Part shown: piece after piece, positions 7,803-17,244 of the stretch
Layout of the letters: each line of letters opens with the position of its first letter
How positions within the stretch are numbered: the first letter of the stretch is position 1
Source of the DNA: Candidatus Aenigmatarchaeota archaeon
GTDB taxonomy: Archaea > Aenigmatarchaeota > Aenigmatarchaeia > CG10238-14
Assembly: GCA_017610225.1 (NCBI GenBank)
Contig: JAFCCM010000029.1
Location: forward strand, 1-49,010
Length of the DNA stretch: 49,010 nt
Reading direction: 5' to 3'
The notes under the pieces: model-generated
Told to the model about the DNA's origin: nothing
The model's database searches: none
What the model saw: the letters and a program-made list of their open reading frames with translations, nothing else
Program-made: the position numbers and the translations under genes

Positions 7803-8996
7803 ATGCCTAATAATAGAAATCTCCCCGACTGGTTGGATAGTTTCATGCTCCTCACAGAGAACTCCGAGCCTCCATTACTCTTCCGTAAGTGGACTGCTAT
7901 TTCCGCTATTGCTTCCGCTTTGCAAAGAAAGGTTAGAGTGGAGCTTGGACTATCCCTTACTTTTTATCCTAATTTATACATAGTCCTTGTCGGCCCAAGT
8001 GCTACCGGCAAGGGTACAGCAATGAAGTATGCTTCAGACATTATTGAACAGGTTCCCTCAATTCGTCTAAGTGCTCAAGCTACTTCGCTTCAAGCTCTTA
8101 TTCGCCGAATGAAGGAGACTAACCTAACCGACATTGACTTGGCTACAGGTGACCAACAGTACCATTCATCGCTTACTATTTTCTCCACCGAATTTACTGT
8201 ATTCTTAGGTTATCATAACAAGGAATTAATTTCCGCTCTTTGTGAATGGTATGACTGTCATGAACGGTGGAGTTATGAAACCATAGCAAGGAAAAAGGAA
8301 GAGGTCATTGGAGTCTGGGTTAACATCCTTGCAGGGACAACTCCTGATGCCATTCAAAGTTCACTACCTATTGAATCCATAGGAGGTGGTCTAACTTCCC
8401 GCATCATCTTTGTGTATGAAGAGAAGAGGGAAAAGTTAGTCATCTTTCCTACGAAAACAGATGAAGAAATCCAGCTTCAACAAATGCTAATTAATGATCT
8501 GGAACAAATAAGTATGCTGTCTGGAAAGATGGAATATGGTTCTGACTTTGCTGAAGCTTACTCTGCATGGTGTTATAATGCAGATGAGAATCCTCCCTTT
8601 TATGATCCAAAGTTTGATGGTTACTGTGGTCGGCGAAGGAATCATTTAATATCCTTGTCAATGATCTGTTGTGCAAGTAGAACCGACAGCATGATTATGA
8701 CAGCTGAGGATCTTGCAAGGGCTTCTGAATTCTTACTTGGAGCGGAAGTTAAAATGGGCAAGGTTTTCAGAGGTATGGGCAAAAGTGATATCTCATCTTT
8801 GATCAATGATGCTATTGTGTTCATTGAGAATTCAATTACTAAGGAAATCCCTGTTTGGCAATTTGCTAGACAGTTCGAAGGTAACATGGATAAGTTTATT
8901 ATGGACAGAGTTTTGTTTACATTGGAGGCTAGCAATTATATTAAGATAGTGAAAAGGCCTGGGACTGACACTTTGATAACCATATTAGATCGTTAA
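7803..8996 (+). CDS. DUF3987-like P-loop ATPase, probable replication helicase, 397 aa
   Basis: Starts 3 bases after the polymerase. An N-terminal helix pair (DWLDSFMLLTEN, FRKWTAISAIASALQRKV) precedes Walker A GPSATGKGT (residues 64-72), as in DUF3987 proteins, which often replace helicase or primase genes in phages. A Walker B-like strand TIFSTEFTVFL follows. The C-terminal part is helical. No other helicase or primase is visible in the genome, which supports a replication role. The protein ends LDR, with the TAA formed inside the convergent dispersed element. Confidence 0.7.
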   Translation: MPNNRNLPDWLDSFMLLTENSEPPLLFRKWTAISAIASALQRKVRVELGLSLTFYPNLYIVLVGPSATGKGTAMKYASDIIEQVPSIRLSAQATSLQALIRRMKETNLTDIDLATGDQQYHSSLTIFSTEFTVFLGYHNKELISALCEWYDCHERWSYETIARKKEEVIGVWVNILAGTTPDAIQSSLPIESIGGGLTSRIIFVYEEKREKLVIFPTKTDEEIQLQQMLINDLEQISMLSGKMEYGSDFAEAYSAWCYNADENPPFYDPKFDGYCGRRRNHLISLSMICCASRTDSMIMTAEDLARASEFLLGAEVKMGKVFRGMGKSDISSLINDAIVFIENSITKEIPVWQFARQFEGNMDKFIMDRVLFTLEASNYIKIVKRPGTDTLITILDR

Positions 8997-9011
8997 ATTG
9001 TTAAACGATCT
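8987..9011 (+). repeat. Dispersed 25-bp element, copy 4, at the convergence of the two arms
   Basis: AGATCGTTA-AATTGTT-AAACGATCT. It provides the stop codon of the rightward ATPase gene (8994-8996) and touches the stop of the leftward polyvalent gene at 9011-9013. It is the only sequence between the converging arms, so it could also act as a bidirectional transcription stop, though it lacks a T-run. Confidence 0.9.
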
Positions 9012-12000
9012 TATTGACCACTCCTTAATTTTCCAACCTCCTCTCTAAATCCAGGAGACATGACACCACCAGCTTTAATAACTGTCCCTAATTCTTCATA
9101 CAGTTCTTTACGTTCCTCATCTGAAGCAGAGTTAAGTCTGTCAACATAAACCTTGGCTCTCGCTTCAGTTGTAAGACCTTTCAACCGTAACCAGAAAGTA
9201 CGATTAGGTAATCCCTTTATCTTTTCTTGGAATGTGAATCTATCCTTAAGTCTATCATATGTATCCTTGTCTTTAAACTCCCTCATATAATCTATAACTT
9301 CTTTCCTACTTACATTATCCTGATAGAGGTAGCCTTCAACTCTCATATCCAGCCCACGATTCTGAATCCATCTTTGAATATCACTTGCTTCCTTAGCCTC
9401 ATCTATCTTCTCTCCATATTGTGAGTAAGGATTAGTTACACTAAAGAATCTTTTAATAATAGGTATCTTAGACAATACCATTGCAAGGTGCTGTTCTTTC
9501 TTGTTCTTAGGAAGATCACCAAATGATGCATCGTAGCCTTGACCAAGTAAATAAGACCATAGTGTTCCACTGGTTGTTAATTCCTCTATCATATACTTAG
9601 TGCGTTCAGGAGACATCCCAGTTGCTTCACCAAAATCTATAAATGTTTGAGGTGTTTGACCAGGAATATATTCCTCTTTACTTTCTGGCCAACTAAAAGG
9701 TTTATCAGACTTCCTCCAAATATCTTCATTCATCCAGAAGTCTTTATTAGTAACATATCCAAGCGTTCCACTAATAGTAGGTGGCAACTCAGTTACCCCA
9801 ACAGGGCTTTGCTCCTTAAGTGAATCAACTATTCTATTAACATCTACTTCATTGCCAAGCCATTTATCTACACTACCTTCAAAGAATGTTTTGAAGAACT
9901 TCTGACCAGGGTCAATAGGTATTTTAATATAAGGATACCTCATCTGACCATGCTCATCTTCAAATCCAAAGTCGTCACCTAAAGTAAGACAAAGATTATT
10001 TTGTTCATCTATATTTCCTTTAAGTGCTTGTGAACTTTTTGGATGCATCTTGTTCTTAGCTATATAAAGGCCAGCTACCAATGCACCAAACTGTGCAAGT
10101 TTATAAGTAGAGCTTAAAGCTGTCCCACTCCCTGGTTTGAAAGATCTAAACAATCCTCTTGTACCTACAACAGCTGCATTAAGATAAGGAAAAGCATTAT
10201 CAGCTGCTTTAGTAATCCCTCCACCCTGACCAAAGTCCATATAGTCTCTTGCAGCAAATGTAGCTTCCTGTGTAATCTTTGGATTTTTATTAGCTTCTTC
10301 AAATGTAAGGCCTTGTTCCTTTGCACGATTTCTAATAACCCTATCTCTAATTGCCAGCCTAGTCATTATCTCAGACGTCTCACCAAAGTAACCTAAGAAA
10401 TTATATATAGCATCTATTGATCCTTCAACATGCCTACCACGTTGGAGTAGTCTACCTTGGTGAACAAGAAATTCCATCCCTCCACCTTCTTCAATATACT
10501 TTTCATAACGTCCCTTGCGAAGCGCTGCATCTGTAAGTATAGTTGCTAAGTCCCTACCTATCTGCAAACCAAATACTGGCATGTGAGGACTATAAACAGA
10601 TGTCCATTTTCCATCTTTAAATTCCCTAGCAGCAAACCAAGTATGCAATACATCTCTTGGTAAATTAGCCAACGCAAATCCCCAGTTAATACCAGTAGCA
10701 AATGTCCTTAACACTGGTGATGCACTAGCATACCTCAACACCTGCCCCATCTTATAACTTATCTCTGGGTTATTAGTTATCCACTCCTTTGACATTTCAG
10801 GTGAGATATAAAGTTCCTGGCGCTTACCTTTTTCATACACTAAAATTCGATGCCATCCAGTTGGTATCATATCCTTTGGGTCTTCTTTAATCCTAACAAA
10901 GGGATTAGTATTATCAGCCTTTGCAACTTCAAGCAAACTTAGATTAGCTCTATTATTCAATATACGTCCATAAGATCTATTAAATACTTCAAGAGCCATA
11001 ATCTCACTTGAGGATTCATAGATGTCAGTCTCCTTACCTTTTGACAAAGCCTCAACACCTGAACTGTAAATAGTTCTATCAGTCTTCTTCAATTTTGGGA
11101 CTTGTTTATCGTAGATTTCTACCAACTTAATCCTTCGATAGTTATGTGAAATAAGTGCATCATATTCTTGTTCAGAAATCAACTCAGCATCCAACAAATC
11201 TTTCAATGGTTTCTTCATCCAATCAAAGTATGCTCCAACTTTACCCCCCACACTTCCATCGTCCTTTAAATGATATAAGTTGTAAGCCTCAGCATCTGTA
11301 TAATCTCTCACTCCATTAACTTTTTTATATTTAAATATCTCCATTCTAGCAGCACATTCAGCTGGGGTATATCCTTCTGGATAGGCAAATTCTTTAGGTA
11401 ACTTGTACTTACTTATATCCAACATCCTTACTGACAATGCTAAGGTATCAAATACTATCTTATCACCTTTACTCATTCCACTGTAAGCTTCCTTCCTCAT
11501 CTGCTTTAACATATTGGCCGAGAGTGAACTAGCTCCTTTGGATAGGTACATCCTCTGTATTATATCATAACCTACATCACCAAGAGCTTCAAGCAACTTA
11601 CCACGGATATTTCCTGAACGGTCTACAAATGAACGATTAAAGTTTTCTCTTAACATCTGAGCAGCTTCTTTAGGTCTGAAAGCTTTCATCCCCTGAGATT
11701 TTCTTACATAGTCAAAACCTTTCCTAGCCCCTTCAATTAACTGCTTAGCACCTTCACCTGCTGCACCTGTAATGTCGTAGAGTTTGGTTGGTTCAGATCG
11801 TTTTGGAATTAAACGATCTGCTTTATCTAACCCTATCCCATACTTATCAAGTAATACATTTTCCTTTAACGGCCTCTTTGTCTTTTCAAATGTAAGGAAT
11901 TCTGAGTGAGCAATTCTAGGTATCCTTTGCTCTCCTCCCTTTAAATCCACTAAAAGACTACCTTTATTCACATACACAAACTTACCTAAATATCTCATAC

Positions 12001-14710
12001 CATATTTAGTAGCAAACCTTTTTATATAATCAGACACAGGAATATTATATGACCTAGCTTTATCATACCCTTTCATTGTAGATACTCTTTCTCCTGTAGA
12101 CTTAGATATGTCTTGAATTTTAATAGTTACCCTACCATAAGGCTTTAATACCCTAGCAAACTCTTTCATAGCTCCATCATGATAAGCTAGTAATGCATCT
12201 AAGCTTTCAAAACCTCCAAATCTTTTTGCCATTGTAGGTATCTGTTTACCAACAACTAAATATGGAGGATCACTTATTATTGAATTTATAGATTGATCAT
12301 CAAGAGGTATATGTTTAGATACATCAGCCTTTATTGTGTCTTTAGTCTGAGGTACTTTATCCATCTTAATTATAGGTCTTATTTCATTAGGTAGATTTTT
12401 CCATATTTTACCAGAGCTATAATTTACATCTAAGTCTACCTTACCTTTATGCATTAGGTTTATAATATTAGATAATAACTCATCATGGTTCTTACTCCAT
12501 GACTTAATTACTTTCTTAATATTTTTAGATGCTTGAGTTGGGTCTACCCCTGAATATAAGGTATTGCTACTATCATCTTTTATAATATTATCTACTGCAT
12601 CTAAAGTGGACAAATCTAAACGCTCAGTTCGTTTGACATCCAAACGATCTGCATTCCTTGCCCACTCCGCAGCGTCACTAACCGTCTCCTTCCAAACATT
12701 GAAGTCTTCACCTTTATCAAACTTATCTCTAACTTCATCAGCCCTTATAGCTAATTCACTAAGGTGATTCCTAATCTCTTCAATAGGAAGTTCTTCTCCA
12801 TTAAGCCATCTATTAACATCGTTGATTAGCTTACCAGTAAATAAGTCAGGGTCTCCCAAAACATTCTTAATTCGCTCTTTGTAAAGTTTATGTAATGTAT
12901 TAGTCTCTTCAACTGACTTGTCACGGAAAGGTGATTGGTCAGTGGATAATTCAGCAGGTTTAGGAGTACCTGTTTGAGTATCAAGTTCGGTGGTAAGTTC
13001 TTCACCTTTAGGTTTAATTCCTCTTGACCTTTCAAGCTTTTCCCACTGTTCTTTCACAGTCATCTTGTTGATTTCTTTGACTGGATAACCAGCTCGATTA
13101 AGTTCATGTTTTTCATCTTTGGTTAACTTAACTTCTTCTAATATATGCTTAAGTCTTTCTATATCTAACTTACTATAATCTGTTTTACCTTGTAACATAC
13201 TCTTGTCAGTAATTTCCCTATACTTATTAAAGAACATTGATCCCTCTTCTGTAAATACATCTGGAAAGGTATCAATCTTATCAGCAAGCCCACTACTTAA
13301 AATATAGTTATGAATACTTGTCATTATACCTTTTCTTTGATATTCTTTTAATGTATGTAAACCTTCTGTATAGGCTACATTATCATATATAGATACGTCT
13401 GCAGATCCAACTATTTTTTCTCCAATCTTTGCCTGTATTTTAAATTCTTTAGGGTCTTTAGTACTAATTACATTATAAGATATTTCTTCACCTTCAATCT
13501 TTTCTTTCTTTGTTTTCTTCTTTGCCTTCTTTTTTGCCTCAATTTTTTTCTCCTTGATTAAGTCTTGGCCAGTAGTTACTTTTTTCTTAACAGCCTTTTC
13601 TTTCTTAATCTCCTTAACCTTCTTCCCTTTCTCCTTCAAATCACCTTTTACTACACTCTCAGTATCTATATTCTCATTCAGTTTTCTTGCTTCAAGTTCT
13701 GCTTGTACCTTTTCAACATCTAAGACTTTCTGCTGTGCTGCTTTAACTACTTCATCAGGAATCCTATCAATCTCTTTTTGTTTAATAACTATTTTCTCAG
13801 CCTTATCCAAAATAGGCTTAGCGTCCTTTGCATATTGTTCATGACCTCCTTTGTATGTCCTACCCATGACAACTATTCCAACAACATCAGCTATAAAATG
13901 CAAAGCTCCTCTAACATTAGGCATGTATTCAAACATGTCTAACTCAGCCAATGTATGAATAGGCGTTGATGCAGCTGTGTAAGGTGCCATGCCTATCTCA
14001 CCTATAATAGCACTATAGTCTGTAGGTTCTTTCTCTCCACCTTCACCTACAGCTTTCTTACTTAAATACTTACCAAAGGTCATAGGTGATTGTAGTAATC
14101 TATCAAATGGTGCAACTATACTCTCATGCCATCTTCCCGCACCTTTCTCCATTCCTTTACTAGCAGCTTCATAAAGATCAAGGAGAGTGAAATCCTCTGA
14201 CTTGAGTATCCTAGAACCCATCTCCTTTGATGTTTCAACAGCTGCAGACAATGCACCTTGAGCAAATCCAGGAAGGGACATAGCAAAGGTAAGTGTCCCT
14301 CTCACAGCATCATAAGGATTCTTAGCCATTCCCCACAGTTGGTTAAGCGCTTCCATTGCACCACGCTTATCATCATCTGTCATGGTAGGAGGTTGGAATA
14401 AAGTAGAATCAGTAATACCTTCTCCAAAAGCCATCTCACCTACCTTTTCATAGAAAGGCTTTGGTGCAGCCGAGATCATCTGATTCATTATATGAGGATC
14501 TTCATATAAGTCAGAAACAGGTGCAGTCGAAGCTTCGAATTTAGGGACAGGAGCAAGCAACTCAGGTTGCGGCTGCCTGAGGAGGTCAAGCCCGGAAGTT
14601 ACTTGACCTCGGCCTTGACCCTGTCCCTGTTTCAGTAAATCCATTTCAGATTGTTTTGTTATTAAACGATCTGATTGTTCACCCCTTAATAAATCAAGAC
14701 CTGACGGCAT
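9011..14710 (-). CDS. Giant polyvalent virion protein with GNAT-like and DPPY methyltransferase-like regions, 1899 aa
   Basis: Very large multidomain protein, probably packaged and injected with the DNA. The start at 14710 (MPSGLDLLRGE) follows ATGGAGG and is preferred over an upstream Met without a ribosome site. Seen in order: a low-complexity head with repeated SGLDLLR; about 290-400 charged, lysine-rich coiled region; about 435-485 acetyltransferase-like (EYQRKGIMTSIHNYILSS); about 810 SDPPYLV followed by GAMKEFARVLKPYGRVTIKIQ, an amino-methyltransferase signature; and a C-terminal half resembling large polyvalent protein-associated domains (ARDYMDFGQGG, then AFPYLNAAVVG). Such proteins are thought to protect incoming DNA and remodel the host early. 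The gene holds three copies of the 25-bp element in frame, and its stop touches a fourth. Confidence 0.75.
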   Translation of the reverse strand: MPSGLDLLRGEQSDRLITKQSEMDLLKQGQGQGRGQVTSGLDLLRQPQPELLAPVPKFEASTAPVSDLYEDPHIMNQMISAAPKPFYEKVGEMAFGEGITDSTLFQPPTMTDDDKRGAMEALNQLWGMAKNPYDAVRGTLTFAMSLPGFAQGALSAAVETSKEMGSRILKSEDFTLLDLYEAASKGMEKGAGRWHESIVAPFDRLLQSPMTFGKYLSKKAVGEGGEKEPTDYSAIIGEIGMAPYTAASTPIHTLAELDMFEYMPNVRGALHFIADVVGIVVMGRTYKGGHEQYAKDAKPILDKAEKIVIKQKEIDRIPDEVVKAAQQKVLDVEKVQAELEARKLNENIDTESVVKGDLKEKGKKVKEIKKEKAVKKKVTTGQDLIKEKKIEAKKKAKKKTKKEKIEGEEISYNVISTKDPKEFKIQAKIGEKIVGSADVSIYDNVAYTEGLHTLKEYQRKGIMTSIHNYILSSGLADKIDTFPDVFTEEGSMFFNKYREITDKSMLQGKTDYSKLDIERLKHILEEVKLTKDEKHELNRAGYPVKEINKMTVKEQWEKLERSRGIKPKGEELTTELDTQTGTPKPAELSTDQSPFRDKSVEETNTLHKLYKERIKNVLGDPDLFTGKLINDVNRWLNGEELPIEEIRNHLSELAIRADEVRDKFDKGEDFNVWKETVSDAAEWARNADRLDVKRTERLDLSTLDAVDNIIKDDSSNTLYSGVDPTQASKNIKKVIKSWSKNHDELLSNIINLMHKGKVDLDVNYSSGKIWKNLPNEIRPIIKMDKVPQTKDTIKADVSKHIPLDDQSINSIISDPPYLVVGKQIPTMAKRFGGFESLDALLAYHDGAMKEFARVLKPYGRVTIKIQDISKSTGERVSTMKGYDKARSYNIPVSDYIKRFATKYGMRYLGKFVYVNKGSLLVDLKGGEQRIPRIAHSEFLTFEKTKRPLKENVLLDKYGIGLDKADRLIPKRSEPTKLYDITGAAGEGAKQLIEGARKGFDYVRKSQGMKAFRPKEAAQMLRENFNRSFVDRSGNIRGKLLEALGDVGYDIIQRMYLSKGASSLSANMLKQMRKEAYSGMSKGDKIVFDTLALSVRMLDISKYKLPKEFAYPEGYTPAECAARMEIFKYKKVNGVRDYTDAEAYNLYHLKDDGSVGGKVGAYFDWMKKPLKDLLDAELISEQEYDALISHNYRRIKLVEIYDKQVPKLKKTDRTIYSSGVEALSKGKETDIYESSSEIMALEVFNRSYGRILNNRANLSLLEVAKADNTNPFVRIKEDPKDMIPTGWHRILVYEKGKRQELYISPEMSKEWITNNPEISYKMGQVLRYASASPVLRTFATGINWGFALANLPRDVLHTWFAAREFKDGKWTSVYSPHMPVFGLQIGRDLATILTDAALRKGRYEKYIEEGGGMEFLVHQGRLLQRGRHVEGSIDAIYNFLGYFGETSEIMTRLAIRDRVIRNRAKEQGLTFEEANKNPKITQEATFAARDYMDFGQGGGITKAADNAFPYLNAAVVGTRGLFRSFKPGSGTALSSTYKLAQFGALVAGLYIAKNKMHPKSSQALKGNIDEQNNLCLTLGDDFGFEDEHGQMRYPYIKIPIDPGQKFFKTFFEGSVDKWLGNEVDVNRIVDSLKEQSPVGVTELPPTISGTLGYVTNKDFWMNEDIWRKSDKPFSWPESKEEYIPGQTPQTFIDFGEATGMSPERTKYMIEELTTSGTLWSYLLGQGYDASFGDLPKNKKEQHLAMVLSKIPIIKRFFSVTNPYSQYGEKIDEAKEASDIQRWIQNRGLDMRVEGYLYQDNVSRKEVIDYMREFKDKDTYDRLKDRFTFQEKIKGLPNRTFWLRLKGLTTEARAKVYVDRLNSASDEERKELYEELGTVIKAGGVMSPGFREEVGKLRSGQ
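11795..11819 (+). repeat. Dispersed 25-bp element, copy 5 (inside the polyvalent gene)
   Basis: AGATCGTTT-TGGAATT-AAACGATCT, both arms perfect. Translated on the minus strand as DRLIPKRSEP. Confidence 0.9.
12626..12650 (+). repeat. Dispersed 25-bp element, copy 6 (inside the polyvalent gene)
   Basis: AGTTCGTTT-GACATCC-AAACGATCT. Translated on the minus strand as DRLDVKRTERL, with a more GC-rich spacer than intergenic copies. Confidence 0.85.
14648..14672 (+). repeat. Dispersed 25-bp element, copy 7 (near the polyvalent gene start)
   Basis: AGATTGTTT-TGTTATT-AAACGATCT. Translated on the minus strand as SDRLITKQSE within the first 25 residues. Confidence 0.9.
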
Positions 14711-15812
14711 ATCTAACTTCCTCCATATCTCCAGATGGCCATTCAACTGTCCAAATTATAGTCTTACCATCTTCAGCCCATTTAACTTCTTTAATCTTTC
14801 CACCACCGGCAGTGATCTTATCTTCAATAAACTGTACTTTAACCTCAGAAGTTTTTTGCTCTTGTTCACCGGTCTCCATCCTAAACAATTCATTTTGAAC
14901 TTCATCAGAACTCATATATTTATTAAGGTCTTCAGTCCACTTAGGATCTTTGAAATAAGTCTGACCTTTTAATCCAGCCTTAGCTTTTATCTCAGTTAAT
15001 TTCTCTCCAAGAGTCAAACCACCACCAAGAGCTGTAATGTCTCTAAGCCATGTATTGAAATCTGGCTCAGTGTCATTAGGTCCTCTATAACCACCTGCTA
15101 CAGCCTCTTCATAATCCTTCTTATGGCCAGTCCAAGCAGAGTTTTGATACTCTTCAAAACTACCTTTAAATGAACCACCTGCTTCAGTTTGAGCATATTC
15201 GTAATTTTTAATAGCATTTGTACGCTCATCCTTATTTGCAGACTTATACCAATCAAGGTATTGCTTAGTAGTCAATTTAATATCTGTCCCAGGTATAGTA
15301 ATTGAAGGCGTCTTCTCACCAATTAATGCATCATAGTAATCCATCATCTTCTGCTTATACAATGTATCAGACACATCACTAACCTTTTTCTGTCTCAATG
15401 CCTCGACACTTTGAGCACCACTAAGGGCACTGGAAATGTCTTGAGGTGTCAGGCCAGCCAAATCGGCACCTGAGATACTTGGCTGACTAGAAACGAAAGG
15501 GTTTGCCATTCCTCCTGGTTGCTTGATAGGAGCAAGACTTTGATCTGGGGTGAACATGCTACCTCCAGACAAAGTGCCAAGAGCAGAAGCTGGAATATCC
15601 ATCTTTATTCCATCTTTACTAATTGCCCCTTTTGTATCATCAGGGCCTAGCATCTGCTGTAACAGCTTCATGTAATTCTGTGCAGCGATGTTCTGCATAG
15701 TAACTTTATTCACATTAGCTCCTATTGGCTGACCAGCTCCAATGTCCTGTCCTGCAGCTGCAAGATACTGCAAGAACATTTTGTTTTGCATGAGATTTTC
15801 TAAACCTTCCAT
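14694..15812 (-). CDS. Internal virion / ejection protein candidate, 372 aa
   Basis: Strong ribosome site AGGAGG. The N-terminus is helical with small and Gln/Asn-rich residues (LQYLAAAGQDIGAGQPIGANVNK). The middle contains SGADLAGLTPQDISSAL and a long polar helical stretch. No enzyme motif seen. It sits between a glycine-rich membrane-interacting virion protein and the polyvalent protein, the position of ejection proteins in short-tailed phages. The 3' end overlaps the next start by 17 bases. Confidence 0.55.
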   Translation of the reverse strand: MEGLENLMQNKMFLQYLAAAGQDIGAGQPIGANVNKVTMQNIAAQNYMKLLQQMLGPDDTKGAISKDGIKMDIPASALGTLSGGSMFTPDQSLAPIKQPGGMANPFVSSQPSISGADLAGLTPQDISSALSGAQSVEALRQKKVSDVSDTLYKQKMMDYYDALIGEKTPSITIPGTDIKLTTKQYLDWYKSANKDERTNAIKNYEYAQTEAGGSFKGSFEEYQNSAWTGHKKDYEEAVAGGYRGPNDTEPDFNTWLRDITALGGGLTLGEKLTEIKAKAGLKGQTYFKDPKWTEDLNKYMSSDEVQNELFRMETGEQEQKTSEVKVQFIEDKITAGGGKIKEVKWAEDGKTIIWTVEWPSGDMEEVRYAVRS

Positions 15813-15824
15813 AATTAATTCCTC

Positions 15825-16763
15825 CTATAAAAATGCAGATGCAGCGCCAAGAAATGCTCCAACGCCAGCACCAACTCCAGTGCCTATTCCAGGCACAACA
15901 CTTCCAACCATTGCCCCAGCAGCTGCCCCACTCAATGCACCACCTATTGCTGACTGTGCTTGAGAGGGTCCTGAGGTAGCTCCAGGTGTAGCTGTACCAC
16001 CACCAATAGCTGCTAGTAAATTACCTCCATGTTGAAACACTTCCAGATCCCAAAGTGCGTCAGACTCATCTATTTTAAGATTAGCATCCATCTCTTCCTT
16101 CTTAGCTACAATTTTAATTCTGTTAACATCAGCTATCATCTGAGATGCAGTCTTTTGATATTCAAGTTTGAGTGCAATCAGACGAATGGCATCATCTGAA
16201 AACGCCTTCATATGTAAATCAGCTGCATACTTTGCAACTTGCCTATCCTGATTTTCTTCAATGTTAGCTCTGCCAATGACAAAGGCAGAACTCATCACTG
16301 CATTTATATCCAGCATGCCTGCATTGAACCTTGGTAGAATTTCAGCTATTAACCTGGCATCTAAATCAGCAGCAAATTCATCCACTGCATCATCTATCCT
16401 ATCAGTATCAAGAACATTACTTATCAATGTGTCAAGGGTTGTTCCAGTACTTAGTAATGTAACAAGTGACTGCAATTCATCAGGAGCTGCAAGCATTGTG
16501 ACTAAGTCAGCATCAGGATCGTATGCATTCTGAAGTGTCCAAGGTGAGTTGCCCAGAGCTGAATTCATCACATCAGTTATTGATTCAGTTATTGTATCAA
16601 CACCTGAGTTATCCAACCAATCACCATGGATAGTTTCTAAATATGCTGAATGACTAACAGCACCAGAACCTCCACCTCCACCGCCACTCCCACCTTTGAA
16701 ACATACTAATGGATAAAATCTATATCCATAATCTTGTTTAAATTTCCACCAATTTATATTCAT
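15825..16763 (-). CDS. Glycine-rich virion/ejection protein with hydrophobic C-terminus, 312 aa
   Basis: The start is set at MNINWWKFKQDYG, with GGAG 6 bases upstream; the longer frame upstream would run through a dispersed element. A poly-glycine linker near residues 25-33 (GGSGGGGGGSG) precedes a long helical region. The C-terminus (ALSGAAAGAMVGSVVPGIG, then VGAFLGAASAFL) is a small-residue membrane-active helix, as in proteins that help DNA cross the envelope. Ejection role inferred from this and position. Confidence 0.55.
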   Translation of the reverse strand: MNINWWKFKQDYGYRFYPLVCFKGGSGGGGGGSGAVSHSAYLETIHGDWLDNSGVDTITESITDVMNSALGNSPWTLQNAYDPDADLVTMLAAPDELQSLVTLLSTGTTLDTLISNVLDTDRIDDAVDEFAADLDARLIAEILPRFNAGMLDINAVMSSAFVIGRANIEENQDRQVAKYAADLHMKAFSDDAIRLIALKLEYQKTASQMIADVNRIKIVAKKEEMDANLKIDESDALWDLEVFQHGGNLLAAIGGGTATPGATSGPSQAQSAIGGALSGAAAGAMVGSVVPGIGTGVGAGVGAFLGAASAFL

Positions 16764-16777
16764 CTCAGTCTCCATTA

Positions 16778-16802
16778 AGTTTGTTAAATTGTTAAACGAT
16801 CT
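16778..16802 (+). repeat. Dispersed 25-bp element, copy 8
   Basis: AGTTTGTTA-AATTGTT-AAACGATCT. It covers the stop codon of the 16792-17244 gene (protein end DKIV then TAA) and lies 14 bases upstream of the next start. Confidence 0.9.
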
Positions 16803-17244
16803 TATCAATGTTAAATGAAATAAAAGTATAATCAGCACTACCCCCAAGATAGTCAACTACTTTAACAATATAAGGCTCTTGAGTATAAGCAACTATTCGA
16901 CTGCATCCTTTTGCTTTAGCATACTTTGCAATAGTCTGAAGTCCATGAATCCAACTAGACTCATCAACTGAATTATATCCATATAAGCAATAGATTAATA
17001 AACTCTTTGAACCACTAGCATCATCATATAAAAATCTTGTTAAAACTATCCCTTCAAAATTGTTTTCATTCTCACTTTTATTATATGAAGCCCATACAGT
17101 AATTGTTCCATTGAGGGCAGATGCTAAAATCCTATTCATCTTATCTGGATGCTCATTTACGATGGGTGGTAAAGATTGTTCAACTGCATACTTTATAATA
17201 TCCCATAGTCTTGAAATTTGATCTGGTAACAGTCGTGTTAGCAT
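16792..17244 (-). CDS. GNAT-like acetyltransferase-fold protein, 150 aa
   Basis: The second half shows the strand-helix-strand order of phage GNAT-fold proteins (SLLIYCLYGYNSVDESSW, then a helix IAKYAKAKGCSRIVAYT and a closing strand YTFISFNI). The classical Q/RxxGxG/A loop is not obvious, so it may be a structural relative found among tail genes of short-tailed phages. The start overlaps the gp10-like gene stop as TAATG, so the two are co-translated. Confidence 0.5.
   Translation of the reverse strand: MLTRLLPDQISRLWDIIKYAVEQSLPPIVNEHPDKMNRILASALNGTITVWASYNKSENENNFEGIVLTRFLYDDASGSKSLLIYCLYGYNSVDESSWIHGLQTIAKYAKAKGCSRIVAYTQEPYIVKVVDYLGGSADYTFISFNIDKIV

Noticed and set aside
7789..7983. A frame overlapping the start of the DUF3987-like gene.
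   Set aside because: Shadow frame; the 7803 gene has the conserved Walker motif and the correct context.
8987..9011. Treating the dispersed element as a simple transcription terminator family.
   Set aside because: Most copies have no T-run, several are within genes or directly before ribosome sites, and arm conservation is polar, none of which fits terminators as a class.
16764..16856. Longer N-terminus for the glycine-rich virion protein with a hydrophobic leader.
   Set aside because: The extension reads through a dispersed element and the preceding gene end and lacks a ribosome site; the start at 16763 has GGAG at good spacing.
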